Shown: positions 42,041 to 58,852, counted from the stretch's first letter. The stretch is DNA of 64,000 nucleotides from JAFKFI01 sp963795435 (GCA_963795435.1 CAWCHV010000009.1:1235057-1299056); one strand, 5' to 3'. A program made the numbers and translations. Notes: a model not told the origin generated them from the sequence alone.

Positions 42041-42790
42041 TTAAAGTGTCCAGCCGCCGTCGATCACGACGGCCTGGCCGGTGACGAACGCCGCCTCGTC
42101 GCCGGCGAGATAGACCGCCAGCGCGGCGATCTCCTCGGGCGTGCCGAGCCGACCCATCGCCTGACGCGCGACGAACGCCGCGCGCGACGCCTCCACCGAT
42201 CCGGCCTGACCCGCATTCGTCGCGATCCGCTGGTCGAGGCTCGGCGTCTGCACCGTGCCGGGGCAGATGCAGTTGCAGCGGACGCCTTGCGCGACGAAAT
42301 CGGCCGCCACGGACTTGGTCAACCCGACCACCGCCGCCTTGGTGGTGCCGTATATTGAACGATTTGGCGCGCCCTTCACGCTGCTGACGGCCGACGACAT
42401 GTTGACGATCGATCCGCCGCCGGCCGCCAGCATTCCCGGCAGGAAGGCGCGGATGGTGCGGAACATCGAGCGCACGTTGAGCTCGAAGGCGAAATCCCAC
42501 TGGTCCTCGGTGGCGTCGAGGATGGTGCCCTGATGGACGTGGCCGGCGCAGTTGAACAGGATGTTCACCGGCCCCGCCATGCGCGCCGCCTCCGCGATTT
42601 CGGCCCGGTTCATCACATCGAGCCGGGCGGCGCGGATGCCGTCGCCGGCGATTTCCCGCACCAGCGCCTCGTTCACGTCGGTCGCGATCACTTGCGCGCC
42701 CTCGGCGGCGAAGGCCAGCGCGGTGGCGCGGCCGATCCCCTGGCCGGCGGCGGTGACGAAGGCGGTCTTTCCGGTGAGCCGGCCTGCCAT
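42041..42790 (-). CDS. SDR-family dehydrogenase, possible 2-keto-3-deoxy-L-fuconate dehydrogenase
   Basis: A 249-residue short-chain dehydrogenase. NAD(P) motif TAAGQGIGRATALAFAAEGA, acidic ATDVNEAL suggesting NAD, NCAGHVHQG, catalytic Ser in NMSSAVSSVKG and YGTTKAAVVGL (Tyr, Lys), then ICPGTVQTPSL. The GQGIGRA start and the CPGTVQTPSL motif are typical of the 2-keto-3-deoxy-L-fuconate dehydrogenase / DHRS6-like group. It precedes the FAH gene with a 14-bp gap. A GGAGG ribosome site lies before the ATG. Confidence 0.8.
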   Translation of the reverse strand: MAGRLTGKTAFVTAAGQGIGRATALAFAAEGAQVIATDVNEALVREIAGDGIRAARLDVMNRAEIAEAARMAGPVNILFNCAGHVHQGTILDATEDQWDFAFELNVRSMFRTIRAFLPGMLAAGGGSIVNMSSAVSSVKGAPNRSIYGTTKAAVVGLTKSVAADFVAQGVRCNCICPGTVQTPSLDQRIATNAGQAGSVEASRAAFVARQAMGRLGTPEEIAALAVYLAGDEAAFVTGQAVVIDGGWTL

Positions 42791-42895
42791 TGGTGCCTCC
42801 GCTCGTCATTGAGACAGCGGAAGGTGGCCGCGCCGGCTGCGCGGTGTCAACGTCCGCCAGCGGGCCTAGCCTGACGCGCGCAAGGGAGGGGTTCG

Positions 42896-43651
42896 ATGAG
42901 CCTTGATCGCATCTGTCTCGTGACCGGCGCGGCGAGCGGCATCGGCGCCGCGACGTGCCGGGCGCTCGCCGGTCCCGGCGCCCGCATCGTCGTCCACACC
43001 CGCCGCAACCGGGCCGGCGCCGATCGGGTCGCGGCGGAAATCGGCGATGCCGGCGGGGAGGCCATCGTGGCCCTGGGCGATCTCGCCGATCCGGCGGTGC
43101 CGGGCGCGCTGATCGAAGAGACCGCGCGGCGGTTCGGCGGGCTCGACGTGCTGGTCAGCAATGCGGGCTTCGCGGATCGCACGCCGTTCGCCGAACTCAG
43201 CGACGCGGCGATGGCGCGATCCGTGGACGCGATCCAGCTCGGCTTCTTCCGGCTCGCGCGGGCGGCGATCCCCTACCTCAAGGCGGGCCGCGAGCCCCGG
43301 ATCGTGGCCGTCAGCAGCTTCGTCGCGCATGTGTTCCGCGCCGACGTGGCGGCGTTCCCCGCTTCCGCCGCGGCGAAGGCGGCGACCGAGGCCCTGGTCC
43401 GCGCGCTGGCGCTGGAACTTGCCCCATCCGGCGTGACCGTGAACGCCGTGGTGCCTGGTTTCATTCGCAAGGATACCGGCGCGCACGCGGCGCTCCCGCC
43501 CGAACAGGCCCGCGGCCAGACGGCCCAGATCCCGCTTGGCCGCGTCGGTCTGCCGGCCGACGTGGCGGCCGCGGTCGCGTTCCTGGTCTCGCCGGCGGCC
43601 GGCTACATCACCGGGCAGTCGCTGCATGTCAGCGGCGGTCTCGTGGTGTAG
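42896..43651 (+). CDS. SDR-family oxidoreductase, substrate unknown
   Basis: A 251-residue classical SDR. Motifs are LVTGAASGIGAATCRALA (cofactor), VSNAGFADR, catalytic Ser in VAVSSFVAHV, and the Lys of AAAKAATEAL; the catalytic Tyr is replaced: the sequence FPASAAAKAA puts Ser where YxxxK normally has Tyr. The C-terminal GYITGQSLHVSGGLVV is standard. It is divergent from the other SDR gene. An AGGGAGGGG site precedes the ATG. Loss of the catalytic Tyr suggests altered or absent reductase activity. Confidence 0.82.
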   Translation: MSLDRICLVTGAASGIGAATCRALAGPGARIVVHTRRNRAGADRVAAEIGDAGGEAIVALGDLADPAVPGALIEETARRFGGLDVLVSNAGFADRTPFAELSDAAMARSVDAIQLGFFRLARAAIPYLKAGREPRIVAVSSFVAHVFRADVAAFPASAAAKAATEALVRALALELAPSGVTVNAVVPGFIRKDTGAHAALPPEQARGQTAQIPLGRVGLPADVAAAVAFLVSPAAGYITGQSLHVSGGLVV

Positions 43652-43832
43652 CAGGACCGCCATCCACGTGTCCGTTGCCTGAACGGAATCATGCGGCGTT
43701 ATTTTCGCGCAAATCGGTAACCGTCCATTAACCATTCTGTCTCGGGTCTGTCGTCGCTTGCGTGCGTGGCAGCGGCTATCTCCGACGGCAAGATCCGCCC
43801 CGCTCACCGAACGCAGGCAAAAGGCGCTACGA

Positions 43833-45500
43833 ATGAGTTTGAGGAATCTGGTCAGGACGGCATTGCTGGCGTCGACGGTGCTCGCTGGCATGGGACCCCT
43901 CTCCGCCGCGCCGGCCAGCGCGCAGTCGCTCGAGGAGATGAAGGCGCAGATCCAGGCGCTGCAGCGGCGGATCGAGCAGCTTGAAGTGCAGCAGAAGCGG
44001 TCGGCGCACGCGCAACGCCAGGCTCCGCCGGCGGCGGTGGCGCGCGCCGCGCCGGCGGCGAGTGCCGCGCAGGTCGAGGCGGCGCAGCGCGCGGCCGAGC
44101 AGGCCCAACAGGCGGCGGAGCAGGCGCAGCAGTCGGTGGTCCAGGCCAAGCAGGAGGCCGCGCAGGCGAAGGAGACCGCCGCCGCCGAGGTGAAGGCCGC
44201 CTACGCCCCGCCGCCTGGCAAGCCGGCCGGCACGTTCCGCATTCCCGGCACGGAAGTCTCGGTGCGCCTCTACGGCTTCGCCAAGGCGAACGGCATCTGG
44301 GATCTGACCACGCAGAACCGGAACGACACGCTCACCGCCCAATCGATCCCGCTGTTCGGCACCGCCAATCAGCGCACCGGCGGGGACGCGCAGATCAGCG
44401 CCCGCCGGTCCCGCCTCGGGTTGGAGACCTGGGTGCCGGTCAACGACACGTTCGGCGAGTTCCATTCCCTGGTCGAGATGGATTTCGCCGGCCAGAACAC
44501 CGATCTCACCACCCAGGCCACGAGCAATTCGTACACCCCCCGCCTGCGCAAGGCCTATGTCGATTTCGGCCGCGCGACCGGCGGCTGGGGCTCCGTCCTG
44601 TTCGGCCAGGACACCACGCTGTTCGGCGATCAGGCGCTGCTGCCGATCCAGTGGATGAGCGACTGGGACTTCGTCGGCCTGTCGAACAACCGGCAGGGCC
44701 AGTTCCGCTACACCTACGGCTTCGGCGAAGGGCTGTCCGCCGCGTTCGGTGTGGAGTCGCCTTACAGCGACATCACGACCTCCTCGGGGACCAGCTATCC
44801 CGACGCCAATGGCGGCGCCGGGTTCGGCTTCTCGAACACCCCAGACTTCACCGGCCGCGTGCAATGGAAGCCGGATTGGGGTCTGCTCGCGCTTCGCGGC
44901 GTGGTGCGGCCGCAGATCGAACTCAACAACCAGGGCGCGGCGACGGCCTCGGCGCGCTTCAGCAAATCGACCGCGGGATACGGCCTCGGCGTCACGGCGG
45001 TCGGGAGCTTGCTGGACGGCAGCCTCGTGCTGATGGCGAGCGCCAACGGCGGCAGCGGATTGGGCCGCTATCTCAGTGCGACCGCGAGCGGCTTCGGCGC
45101 CGTCTCCAATGCGGGGCTGCCCGGCGTTACGCCCTCAGACCCGACCCTCGATGCGGTAACCACCTACGGCGGCATGGTCGGGCTGCAGTATTTCTTCACG
45201 CCTACCCTGCGGACCAACATGGCGCTCGGCGGCGCGCGCCTCATCATGCCGAGCTACACCACGGGGTTCGGCGGTTGCGTCGGAGCCGCCAGCGGCACGG
45301 GTACGTGCAGCGCGGTCAACAAGTCGGAGTGGTCCGGGTCGATCAACCTGGTGTGGAGCCCGATCAAGGCCGTCGATATCGGTCTCGAGTACCAGCACGT
45401 CGAGCGCGTCTTGCAGGGCAGCTTTGCGACCGGACCCGGCACTGCGACGACCGGGGGCATCGCCAACCGTATTCAGTTGACCGGGATCGGCCGCTTCTGA
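43833..45500 (+). CDS. DcaP-like outer membrane porin
   Basis: A 555-residue beta-barrel protein. A Sec signal (RTALLASTVLAGMGPLSAAP then ASAQ) is followed by a coiled coil (EEMKAQIQALQRRIEQLEVQ) and an Ala/Gln-rich stretch, then the DcaP body: VRLYGFAKANGIWDLTT, QISARRSRLGLETWVP, LRKAYVDFGRATGGWGSVLF, GQDTTLFGDQALLPIQWMSD. Trimeric DcaP porins take up anionic or dicarboxylate-type compounds. A weak TTGCCT-GTTATT pair lies at 43675-43703. The ATG at 43833 is preferred because it gives the signal peptide directly. Confidence 0.85.
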   Translation: MSLRNLVRTALLASTVLAGMGPLSAAPASAQSLEEMKAQIQALQRRIEQLEVQQKRSAHAQRQAPPAAVARAAPAASAAQVEAAQRAAEQAQQAAEQAQQSVVQAKQEAAQAKETAAAEVKAAYAPPPGKPAGTFRIPGTEVSVRLYGFAKANGIWDLTTQNRNDTLTAQSIPLFGTANQRTGGDAQISARRSRLGLETWVPVNDTFGEFHSLVEMDFAGQNTDLTTQATSNSYTPRLRKAYVDFGRATGGWGSVLFGQDTTLFGDQALLPIQWMSDWDFVGLSNNRQGQFRYTYGFGEGLSAAFGVESPYSDITTSSGTSYPDANGGAGFGFSNTPDFTGRVQWKPDWGLLALRGVVRPQIELNNQGAATASARFSKSTAGYGLGVTAVGSLLDGSLVLMASANGGSGLGRYLSATASGFGAVSNAGLPGVTPSDPTLDAVTTYGGMVGLQYFFTPTLRTNMALGGARLIMPSYTTGFGGCVGAASGTGTCSAVNKSEWSGSINLVWSPIKAVDIGLEYQHVERVLQGSFATGPGTATTGGIANRIQLTGIGRF

Positions 45501-45507
45501 GCCGCGG

Positions 45508-45825
45508 TCAGGGGCGGCTGGGCTGGCCGGCGGGGGTGCTCCCCGGCCCTGGGCCGCCCGATCCCGCCTTCTCGCTCGGGCCGCCGCTGCCTTCCGTGCC
45601 GCGGCCGACGCTTTTGGTCCCCATTCGGCCCTGGCCGGTGTAGTTGCTGGCCCCGGAGGTGCCATCCGGTGTCACGTTTTGGCCCTTGTTGATGTGGCTG
45701 CGGCCGGCCGGGCTCGCGCTGCCGGTGCCTTCGGAGCCGGTCGGCGAGACGGGTGTTTGGGCGAAGCCGGGACCCGCAAGTGCCAGTCCGAGCACCGCTG
45801 CCGACAGGAACACGCTCTTTTGCAT
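45508..45825 (-). CDS. small secreted Gly/Ser-rich protein, hypothetical
   Basis: A 105-residue protein with an N-terminal signal (MQKSVFLSAAVLGLALAGPG, then FAQ) and a low-complexity Gly/Ser/Pro body (GRSHINKGQNVTPDGTSGAS, GGPSEKAGSGGPGPGS). The start follows GGAGAAGGG at a 9-bp distance; an ATG 9 bp upstream is also possible. It converges with the porin, 7 bp between the stops. No domain is recognised. Confidence 0.6.
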   Translation of the reverse strand: MQKSVFLSAAVLGLALAGPGFAQTPVSPTGSEGTGSASPAGRSHINKGQNVTPDGTSGASNYTGQGRMGTKSVGRGTEGSGGPSEKAGSGGPGPGSTPAGQPSRP

Positions 45826-45964
45826 CGGGATCATCCCTTCTCCGTGAGAACGGCGCCCAAACGCCGGTGCGGTTGGGAACGCGCCAGCGCGGGAAGGTTG
45901 CCAGGTTGCCAACCGCGTCGGGCGCCCGCAGTCTGCGCCGCCAATGAGCGGGGAATGCCGAACC

Positions 45965-47503
45965 ATGAACGGTGCCGAAAGCCTGGTCCAGACGTTGCTC
46001 GCGAGCGGGGTCGATACCTGCTTCTCGAACCCCGGCACCAGCGAGATGCATTTCGTCGCCGCCCTTGATCGCATCCCCGGGATGCGCTGCGTGCTCGGCC
46101 TGTTCGAAGGCGTCGTGACGGGGGCGGCCGACGGCTACTACCGGATGGCGGAAAAACCCGCCGCCACCCTGCTGCATTGCGGTCCCGGTCTCGCCAACGG
46201 CCTCGCCAACCTGCACAACGCGCGCCGCGCGCAGTCGGGCGTGGTCAACATCGTCGGCGACCAGGCGACCTATCACCGGCCCTACGACGCGCCGCTCACC
46301 GCCGACACCGAGGGCTGGGCGCGGCCCGTCTCCGCCTGGGTGCGGACCGCCATGCGGGCGGCGACAGTGGGCGCCGACGCCGCCGTCGCGGTGCAGGCGG
46401 CGCGCACCTCGCCCGGCCAGATCGCCACCTTGATCCTGCCCGCCGACACCGCCTGGACCGACGGCGGCGAGGCGGGCGCGGCGCTGCCGGTGCAGCCGGC
46501 GCCGCATGTCGCGCCCAACGTGGTGCAGCAGATCGCCCGCGTGTTGCGGAGCGGGGAGCCCGGGCTCCTGCTGCTCGGCGGGGCGGCGCTGCGCGCCGGC
46601 GCGCTCGAATCGGCCCACCGCATCGCCGCCGCGACCGGCACGCGGCTGATGGCGGCCGGCTCGAACGCCCGGGTCGAGCGCGGCCGCGGCCGCGTGCCGA
46701 TCGACCGGGTGCCCTATCCGATCGAGCAGGCCGTGAAGGCACTGGCCGGCATCAAGCACCTCGTTTTGGTCGGCGCGGTCAATCCGGTGGGCTTCTTCGC
46801 CTACCCCGGCAAGCCGGGCCGCTTGGCACCACCCGACGCGGCGGTGCATGTCCTCTCCCGCGCCGAGCACGATCACGCCGAGGCTCTCGCTCATCTTTGC
46901 GACGCGCTGGGCGCCCCTGCCGCCCCGCTGCCCGAGTTGGCCCGCCCGTCCGGCCCGGCGCGCGGCGCGCCGACCCCCGAGGCGATCGCGCAGACGGTCG
47001 CGGCCCTGCTGCCCGAGCAGGCGATCGTGATCGACGAGGCCGTCACCACCGGGCGCGGCTTCTTTCCGGCGACGCAGGGCGCGGCCCCGCATGACTGGCT
47101 GCAGCTGTGCGGCGGCGCGATCGGCGAGGGCATCCCGCTCGCCGTGGGCGCCGCGATCGGCGCGCCCGGCCGCCGGGTGGTGGGGCTGCAGGCCGACGGG
47201 TCGGGCATGTACACGGTCCAGGGCCTGTGGACCCAGGCGCGCGAGCGGCTCGACGTGACCACGATCGTCTTTGCCAACCGCAAATATGCGATCCTGCTGG
47301 GCGAACTCGCCAACGTCGGCGCCAATCCCGGCCGCACCGCGCTCGACATGCTCGACCTCGGCAATCCGGACCTCGACTGGGTGCGGCTGTCGCAGGGGAT
47401 GGGGGTGGAGGCGGCGCGGGCCGAGACCTGCGAACAGCTCTCGGACCTCCTGGCGCGGTCCTTCACCCGCAAGGGGCCGTTCGTGATCGAGCTGGTGATC
47501 TGA
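45965..47503 (+). CDS. thiamine-diphosphate enzyme, acetolactate synthase large subunit-like
   Basis: A 512-residue ThDP protein of the acetolactate synthase/benzoylformate decarboxylase superfamily. It has the N-terminal Pyr domain with the cofactor-activating Glu in VLGLFEGVVTGAADGYYRMA, a central Rossmann-like domain and the C-terminal PP domain with LQADGSGMYTVQGLWTQARE and the FANRKYAILLGEL end (GDG motif as ADGSG). No FAD-binding insert is obvious and no small subunit gene is nearby. This group is often annotated as acetolactate synthase without evidence; a decarboxylase is equally possible. A second start is at 45944. Confidence 0.75.
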   Translation: MNGAESLVQTLLASGVDTCFSNPGTSEMHFVAALDRIPGMRCVLGLFEGVVTGAADGYYRMAEKPAATLLHCGPGLANGLANLHNARRAQSGVVNIVGDQATYHRPYDAPLTADTEGWARPVSAWVRTAMRAATVGADAAVAVQAARTSPGQIATLILPADTAWTDGGEAGAALPVQPAPHVAPNVVQQIARVLRSGEPGLLLLGGAALRAGALESAHRIAAATGTRLMAAGSNARVERGRGRVPIDRVPYPIEQAVKALAGIKHLVLVGAVNPVGFFAYPGKPGRLAPPDAAVHVLSRAEHDHAEALAHLCDALGAPAAPLPELARPSGPARGAPTPEAIAQTVAALLPEQAIVIDEAVTTGRGFFPATQGAAPHDWLQLCGGAIGEGIPLAVGAAIGAPGRRVVGLQADGSGMYTVQGLWTQARERLDVTTIVFANRKYAILLGELANVGANPGRTALDMLDLGNPDLDWVRLSQGMGVEAARAETCEQLSDLLARSFTRKGPFVIELVI

Positions 47504-47533
47504 CGCCGCCGGAGCCCAGTTCGGGAATGCCGC

Positions 47534-47562
47534 TGGACAGGCCGGCCGCGTTCGGCTAAACG
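47534..47562 (+). promoter_or_regulatory. promoter of the rplK operon
   Basis: TGGACA (47534-47539), 17-bp spacer, TAAACG (47557-47562), about 100 bp before the rplK start. A leader hairpin follows: GGGCTG (47593-47598) with CAGCCC (47612-47617), perhaps part of an L1-binding autoregulatory site. Confidence 0.55.
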
Positions 47563-47664
47563 CGCCGGCTTCGGTTGGAACGCGGGAGATTGGGGCTGTC
47601 GGGCATCCTGGCAGCCCTGTCGTACGCACCGCGGTCCCTTGGCATTTGGCGAAGGACCAGGGAT

Positions 47665-48099
47665 TTGGCAAAGAAGATCGTCGGCTACATCAAGCTGCAG
47701 ATACCCGCGGGAAAGGCGAACCCGTCGCCGCCGGTGGGTCCGGCGCTCGGCCAGCGCGGGCTCAACATCATGGCGTTCGTCAAGGAATTCAATGCGGTGA
47801 CGCAGCAGATGGAGCCCGGAATGCCGGTGCCCGTCGTCATCACCGCCTTCGCCGATCGTACCTTCTCCTTCGTGATGAAGACGCCGCCGAACACCTACTT
47901 CCTCAAGAAGGCGGCGGGCATCGAGAAGGGCACGACGGCGCCCGGCAAGAGCGCCTCGGTCGGCAGCGTGACGATGGAGCAACTGCGCGAGATCGCCGCC
48001 CGGAAGATGGTGGACATGAACGCCAACGACGTCGACGGCGCGGTGCGGATGCTGGCCGGATCGGCCCGCTCGATGGGCCTCACCGTGGTGGAGGGCTGA
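47665..48099 (+). CDS. rplK: 50S ribosomal protein L11
   Basis: A 144-residue L11, the GTPase-centre protein that contacts elongation factors. The family start is AKKIVGYIKLQIPAGKANPS, then PPVGPALGQRGLNIMAFVKE and, in the C-terminal RNA-binding half, GSVTMEQLREIAARKM and MLAGSARSMGLTV. The codon before AKKIVG is TTG at 47665; there is no ATG close by, so TTG is the start. secE and nusG, which normally precede it, are absent; the ThDP gene lies upstream instead. rplA follows 3 bp later. Confidence 0.95.
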   Translation: MAKKIVGYIKLQIPAGKANPSPPVGPALGQRGLNIMAFVKEFNAVTQQMEPGMPVPVVITAFADRTFSFVMKTPPNTYFLKKAAGIEKGTTAPGKSASVGSVTMEQLREIAARKMVDMNANDVDGAVRMLAGSARSMGLTVVEG

Positions 48100-48102
48100 G
48101 CG

Positions 48103-48795
48103 ATGCGCCAAACGAAGCGCCTGCGGGCCGCCTACGCGACGATCGACGGCACCAAGGCCTATCCGCTGCTCGACGCGATCAAGCTGGCGAAGTCCAATGC
48201 TCGCGCCAAGTTCGACGAGACCATCGAATTCTCGATGAATCTCGGCATCGACCCGCGCCACGCCGACCAGATGGTGCGTGGCCTCGTGGGCCTGCCCAAC
48301 GGCACCGGCAAGACGGTGCGGGTCGGCGTGTTCGCGCGCGGCGCCAAGGCCGAGGAGGCGGAGGCCGCCGGGGCCGACGTGATCGGCGCCGAGGATCTGG
48401 CCGAGAAGATCCAGGCCGGCGACATCCAGTTCGACCGCTGCATCGCCACCCCCGACATGATGGCGCTGGTCGGCCGGCTGGGAAAGATCCTCGGCCCGCG
48501 CGGCCTGATGCCCAACCCGCGCCTCGGCACGGTGACGATGGACGTGCGCGGCGCGATCGCCGCCGCCAAGGCCGGCCAGGTGGAGTTCCGCGCCGAGAAG
48601 GCCGGCATCGTCCACGCCGGCATCGGCAAGGCGAGCTTCGAGGATGACAAGCTGCTGGAGAACGCAAGGGTGTTCGCTGACGCCATCGTCAAGGCGAAGC
48701 CGACGGGGGCGAAGGGTACCTACGTCCAGAAGGCATCGATCAGCTCCAGCATGGGGCCGGGCGTGCGGGTGGACGTCAGCACCTTGGCCGGCTGA
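48103..48795 (+). CDS. rplA: 50S ribosomal protein L1
   Basis: A 230-residue protein of the mobile L1 stalk that helps release E-site tRNA and represses its own operon. It shows AYATIDGTKAYPLLDAIKL, ETIEFSMNLGIDPRHADQMV, GRLGKILGPRGLMPNPRLGT (the family signature) and a C-terminal KGTYVQKASISSSMGPGVRV. It starts 3 bp after rplK. A 302-bp gap follows before rplJ. Confidence 0.97.
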   Translation: MRQTKRLRAAYATIDGTKAYPLLDAIKLAKSNARAKFDETIEFSMNLGIDPRHADQMVRGLVGLPNGTGKTVRVGVFARGAKAEEAEAAGADVIGAEDLAEKIQAGDIQFDRCIATPDMMALVGRLGKILGPRGLMPNPRLGTVTMDVRGAIAAAKAGQVEFRAEKAGIVHAGIGKASFEDDKLLENARVFADAIVKAKPTGAKGTYVQKASISSSMGPGVRVDVSTLAG

Positions 48796-49097
48796 TCGGC
48801 GAAATACGCCGCTGCCCGGTTGTCGCCGGGAGCGGCGGGCAGGAGGGGCCTCGGCTCTCTCCGATCCTGTCCGAGACCGCACGTGATCCTTCCCAGGAAG
48901 GAACCTAAGGGGCCAGCGGCCCGCGCGCGGGAGACGGGGATGCCAAGAGATCGCGGCGGCGGGTGATCCCCACGCCGCGTGGCTTTGGTGGTTCCGGCTG
49001 CAAGGACAGGCGAACCGGATGGCGCGCCGATTGGCGCCATCCTTGGGCAACCCGGCCCCGCGCGGCTCGCCGCCAGGGGCCACCGACGGAGAGTGAA
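48796..49097 (+). promoter_or_regulatory. rplJ leader (probable L10/L7-L12 autoregulatory region)
   Basis: A 302-bp non-coding GC-rich stretch between rplA and rplJ, with several potential stems such as CTGCCCG...CGGGCAG near 48813-48842. A leader bound by the L10-L12 complex normally occupies this place. I could not identify the binding kink-turn by eye, nor a clear promoter. Confidence 0.45.
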
Positions 49098-49622
49098 TTG
49101 GACCGTACGGAGAAGCGGGAGTTCGTCGCCTCGCTCGCTTCGGTGTTCGCCGATACGTCGATGGTCGTCGTCACCCAGAATCAGGGATTGACGGTGGCCG
49201 AAGTGACGGATCTGCGGCGCCGGATGCGGGCGGCGGGGGCGACCTTCAAGGTCGCGAAGAACCGGCTGGCCACCCTCGCCTTGGACGGGACCCGGTTCGA
49301 CGGCATCGCGCCGCTGCTGAAGGGACCGACCGCGCTCGCGTGGTCGGCGGACCCGGTGGCCGTGGCGAAGACCGCCGTCGAGTTCGCCAAGACCAACGAG
49401 AGGCTCGTCGTCATCGGCGGCGCGCTCGGCACCCAGACGCTCGATGCGTCGGGGATCCGGGCGCTCGCCGAATTGCCGAGCCTGGATGCGCTGCGCGCCA
49501 AGCTGGTGGGGATGATCGCGACCCCTGCCACGCGGATCGCCGGCGTGCTCCAGGCGCCGGCCGGCCAGCTCGCGCGGGTCTTCGGGGCCTACGCCCGCAA
49601 GGACGAGGCGGAGGCGGCCTGA
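49098..49622 (+). CDS. rplJ: 50S ribosomal protein L10
   Basis: A 174-residue L10, the base of the L7/L12 stalk. Segments are RTEKREFVASLASVFADTSM, LTVAEVTDLRRRMRAAGATF, KVAKNRLATLALDGT and LLKGPTALAWSADPVAVAKT. The family reading starts DRTEKREF, and the codon in front is TTG at 49098, preceded by GACGGAGAG; no suitable ATG is nearby. The C-terminal helix (LQAPAGQLARVFGAYARKDE) is the L12 docking helix. Confidence 0.93.
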   Translation: MDRTEKREFVASLASVFADTSMVVVTQNQGLTVAEVTDLRRRMRAAGATFKVAKNRLATLALDGTRFDGIAPLLKGPTALAWSADPVAVAKTAVEFAKTNERLVVIGGALGTQTLDASGIRALAELPSLDALRAKLVGMIATPATRIAGVLQAPAGQLARVFGAYARKDEAEAA

Positions 49623-49630
49623 CCAGGACC

Positions 49631-49692
49631 GGCCAGAACGGGGCGCGGCCAGAACCGGGGCGCGACCAGAACCGGGGCGCATGGCTGCCCCG
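49631..49692 (+). repeat. three tandem 16-17-bp repeats and hairpin between rplJ and rplL
   Basis: GGCCAGAACGGGGCGC, GGCCAGAACCGGGGCGC and GACCAGAACCGGGGCGC stand in tandem (49631-49680), and the last unit forms a hairpin with CGGGGC (49673-49678) and GCCCCG (49687-49692). This may tune the rplJ:rplL ratio. Confidence 0.65.
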
Positions 49693-49765
49693 ACGAAGCG
49701 TAGTACTTGCCGGAATCCCGGCTTGAACGGAACCAACCAGGGTCTAAGTTAGAGGGCACACGAAA

Positions 49766-50143
49766 ATGGCTGATTTGCAGAAGCTGGTGGACGAGCTGTC
49801 CAGCCTCACGGTACTTGAGGCTGCCGAGCTCTCGAAGCTGCTGGAGGACAAGTGGGGCGTCTCCGCCGCCGCGCCGGTGGCCGCCGCCGCTGCCGCCCCC
49901 GCCGCCGCCGCTGCCGCGCCGGCCGAGGAGCAGACCGAGTTCACCGTCATTCTGGCCAAGACGGGCGACAAGAAGATCAACGTCATCAAGGAGATCCGTA
50001 CTATCACCGGGCTCGGCCTGAAGGAGGCCAAGGATCTGGTGGAGGGCGCTCCGAAGACCGTGAAGGAAGCCGTGAGCAAGGACGAGGCCGCGAAGATCAG
50101 AAAGCAGCTCGAGGATCAGGGCGCCGCTGTCGAGGTCAAGTAA
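49766..50143 (+). CDS. rplL: 50S ribosomal protein L7/L12
   Basis: A 125-residue stalk protein that recruits translation factors. N-terminal dimerisation helix (LQKLVDELSSLTVLEAAELS), an Ala/Pro-rich hinge (about 35-55), and the C-terminal factor-binding domain TEFTVILAKTGDKKINVIKE, IRTITGLGLKEAKDLVEGAP. Length is normal. It precedes rpoB with two hairpins in the 189-bp gap. Confidence 0.97.
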   Translation: MADLQKLVDELSSLTVLEAAELSKLLEDKWGVSAAAPVAAAAAAPAAAAAAPAEEQTEFTVILAKTGDKKINVIKEIRTITGLGLKEAKDLVEGAPKTVKEAVSKDEAAKIRKQLEDQGAAVEVK

Positions 50144-50165
50144 GGCACGTCGATCGACCATCCCC

Positions 50166-50234
50166 GGACGCCAGCCTCGCTGGGCGGGCGTCCGATCGGA
50201 TCAGAACGGGCGGGAATCGCAGCATTCCCGCCCG
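50166..50234 (+). terminator. two hairpins between rplL and rpoB (attenuator or processing site)
   Basis: First stem GGACGCC (50166-50172) with GGCGTCC (50187-50193). Second stem of 11 bp, CGGGCGGGAAT (50207-50217) with ATTCCCGCCCG (50224-50234), loop CGCAGC. No T run follows, so partial termination or RNase III cleavage, as known in this operon in E. coli, is more likely than full termination. Confidence 0.6.
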
Positions 50235-50332
50235 CGATCCCGTTTCCGCGGGACAAAGCGATGCTGCGGACCCTGGCGGCCTGGGGATTGATAGGCCGCG
50301 GACGAGCGTAGAGGCAGGGCACAGGACAGTCG

Positions 50333-54505
<4,173 letters not shown>

Positions 54506-54601
54506 GCGGGTTGCCCACTACTTCGATAATGTCGCGTTTCACCATGTCGCGTTCGGGCGCGGCCGGAGCTGTCCGGTCCGCGCTCACGGGGAAATAGACG
54601 C

Positions 54602-58762
<4,161 letters not shown>

Positions 58763-58789
58763 ATCCCACAGCCCTGCGATACTCGAAAG

Positions 58790-58821
58790 GAAGGCCGGTG
58801 ATGCTCGCATCTCCGGCCTTC
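58790..58821 (+). terminator. rho-independent terminator of the rplK-rpoC operon
   Basis: Stem GAAGGCCGG (58790-58798) with CCGGCCTTC (58813-58821); the loop itself pairs GATGC with GCATC. ATATTTT follows at once. This separates the rpoBC operon from the rpsL operon. Confidence 0.85.
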
Positions 58822-58852
58822 ATATTTTGCGACGCGGCGCGGGTTGGTGCGC

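Noticed and set aside
45944..47503. True acetolactate synthase (ilvB)
   Set aside because: No small-subunit gene and no clear FAD insert; only the superfamily can be claimed.
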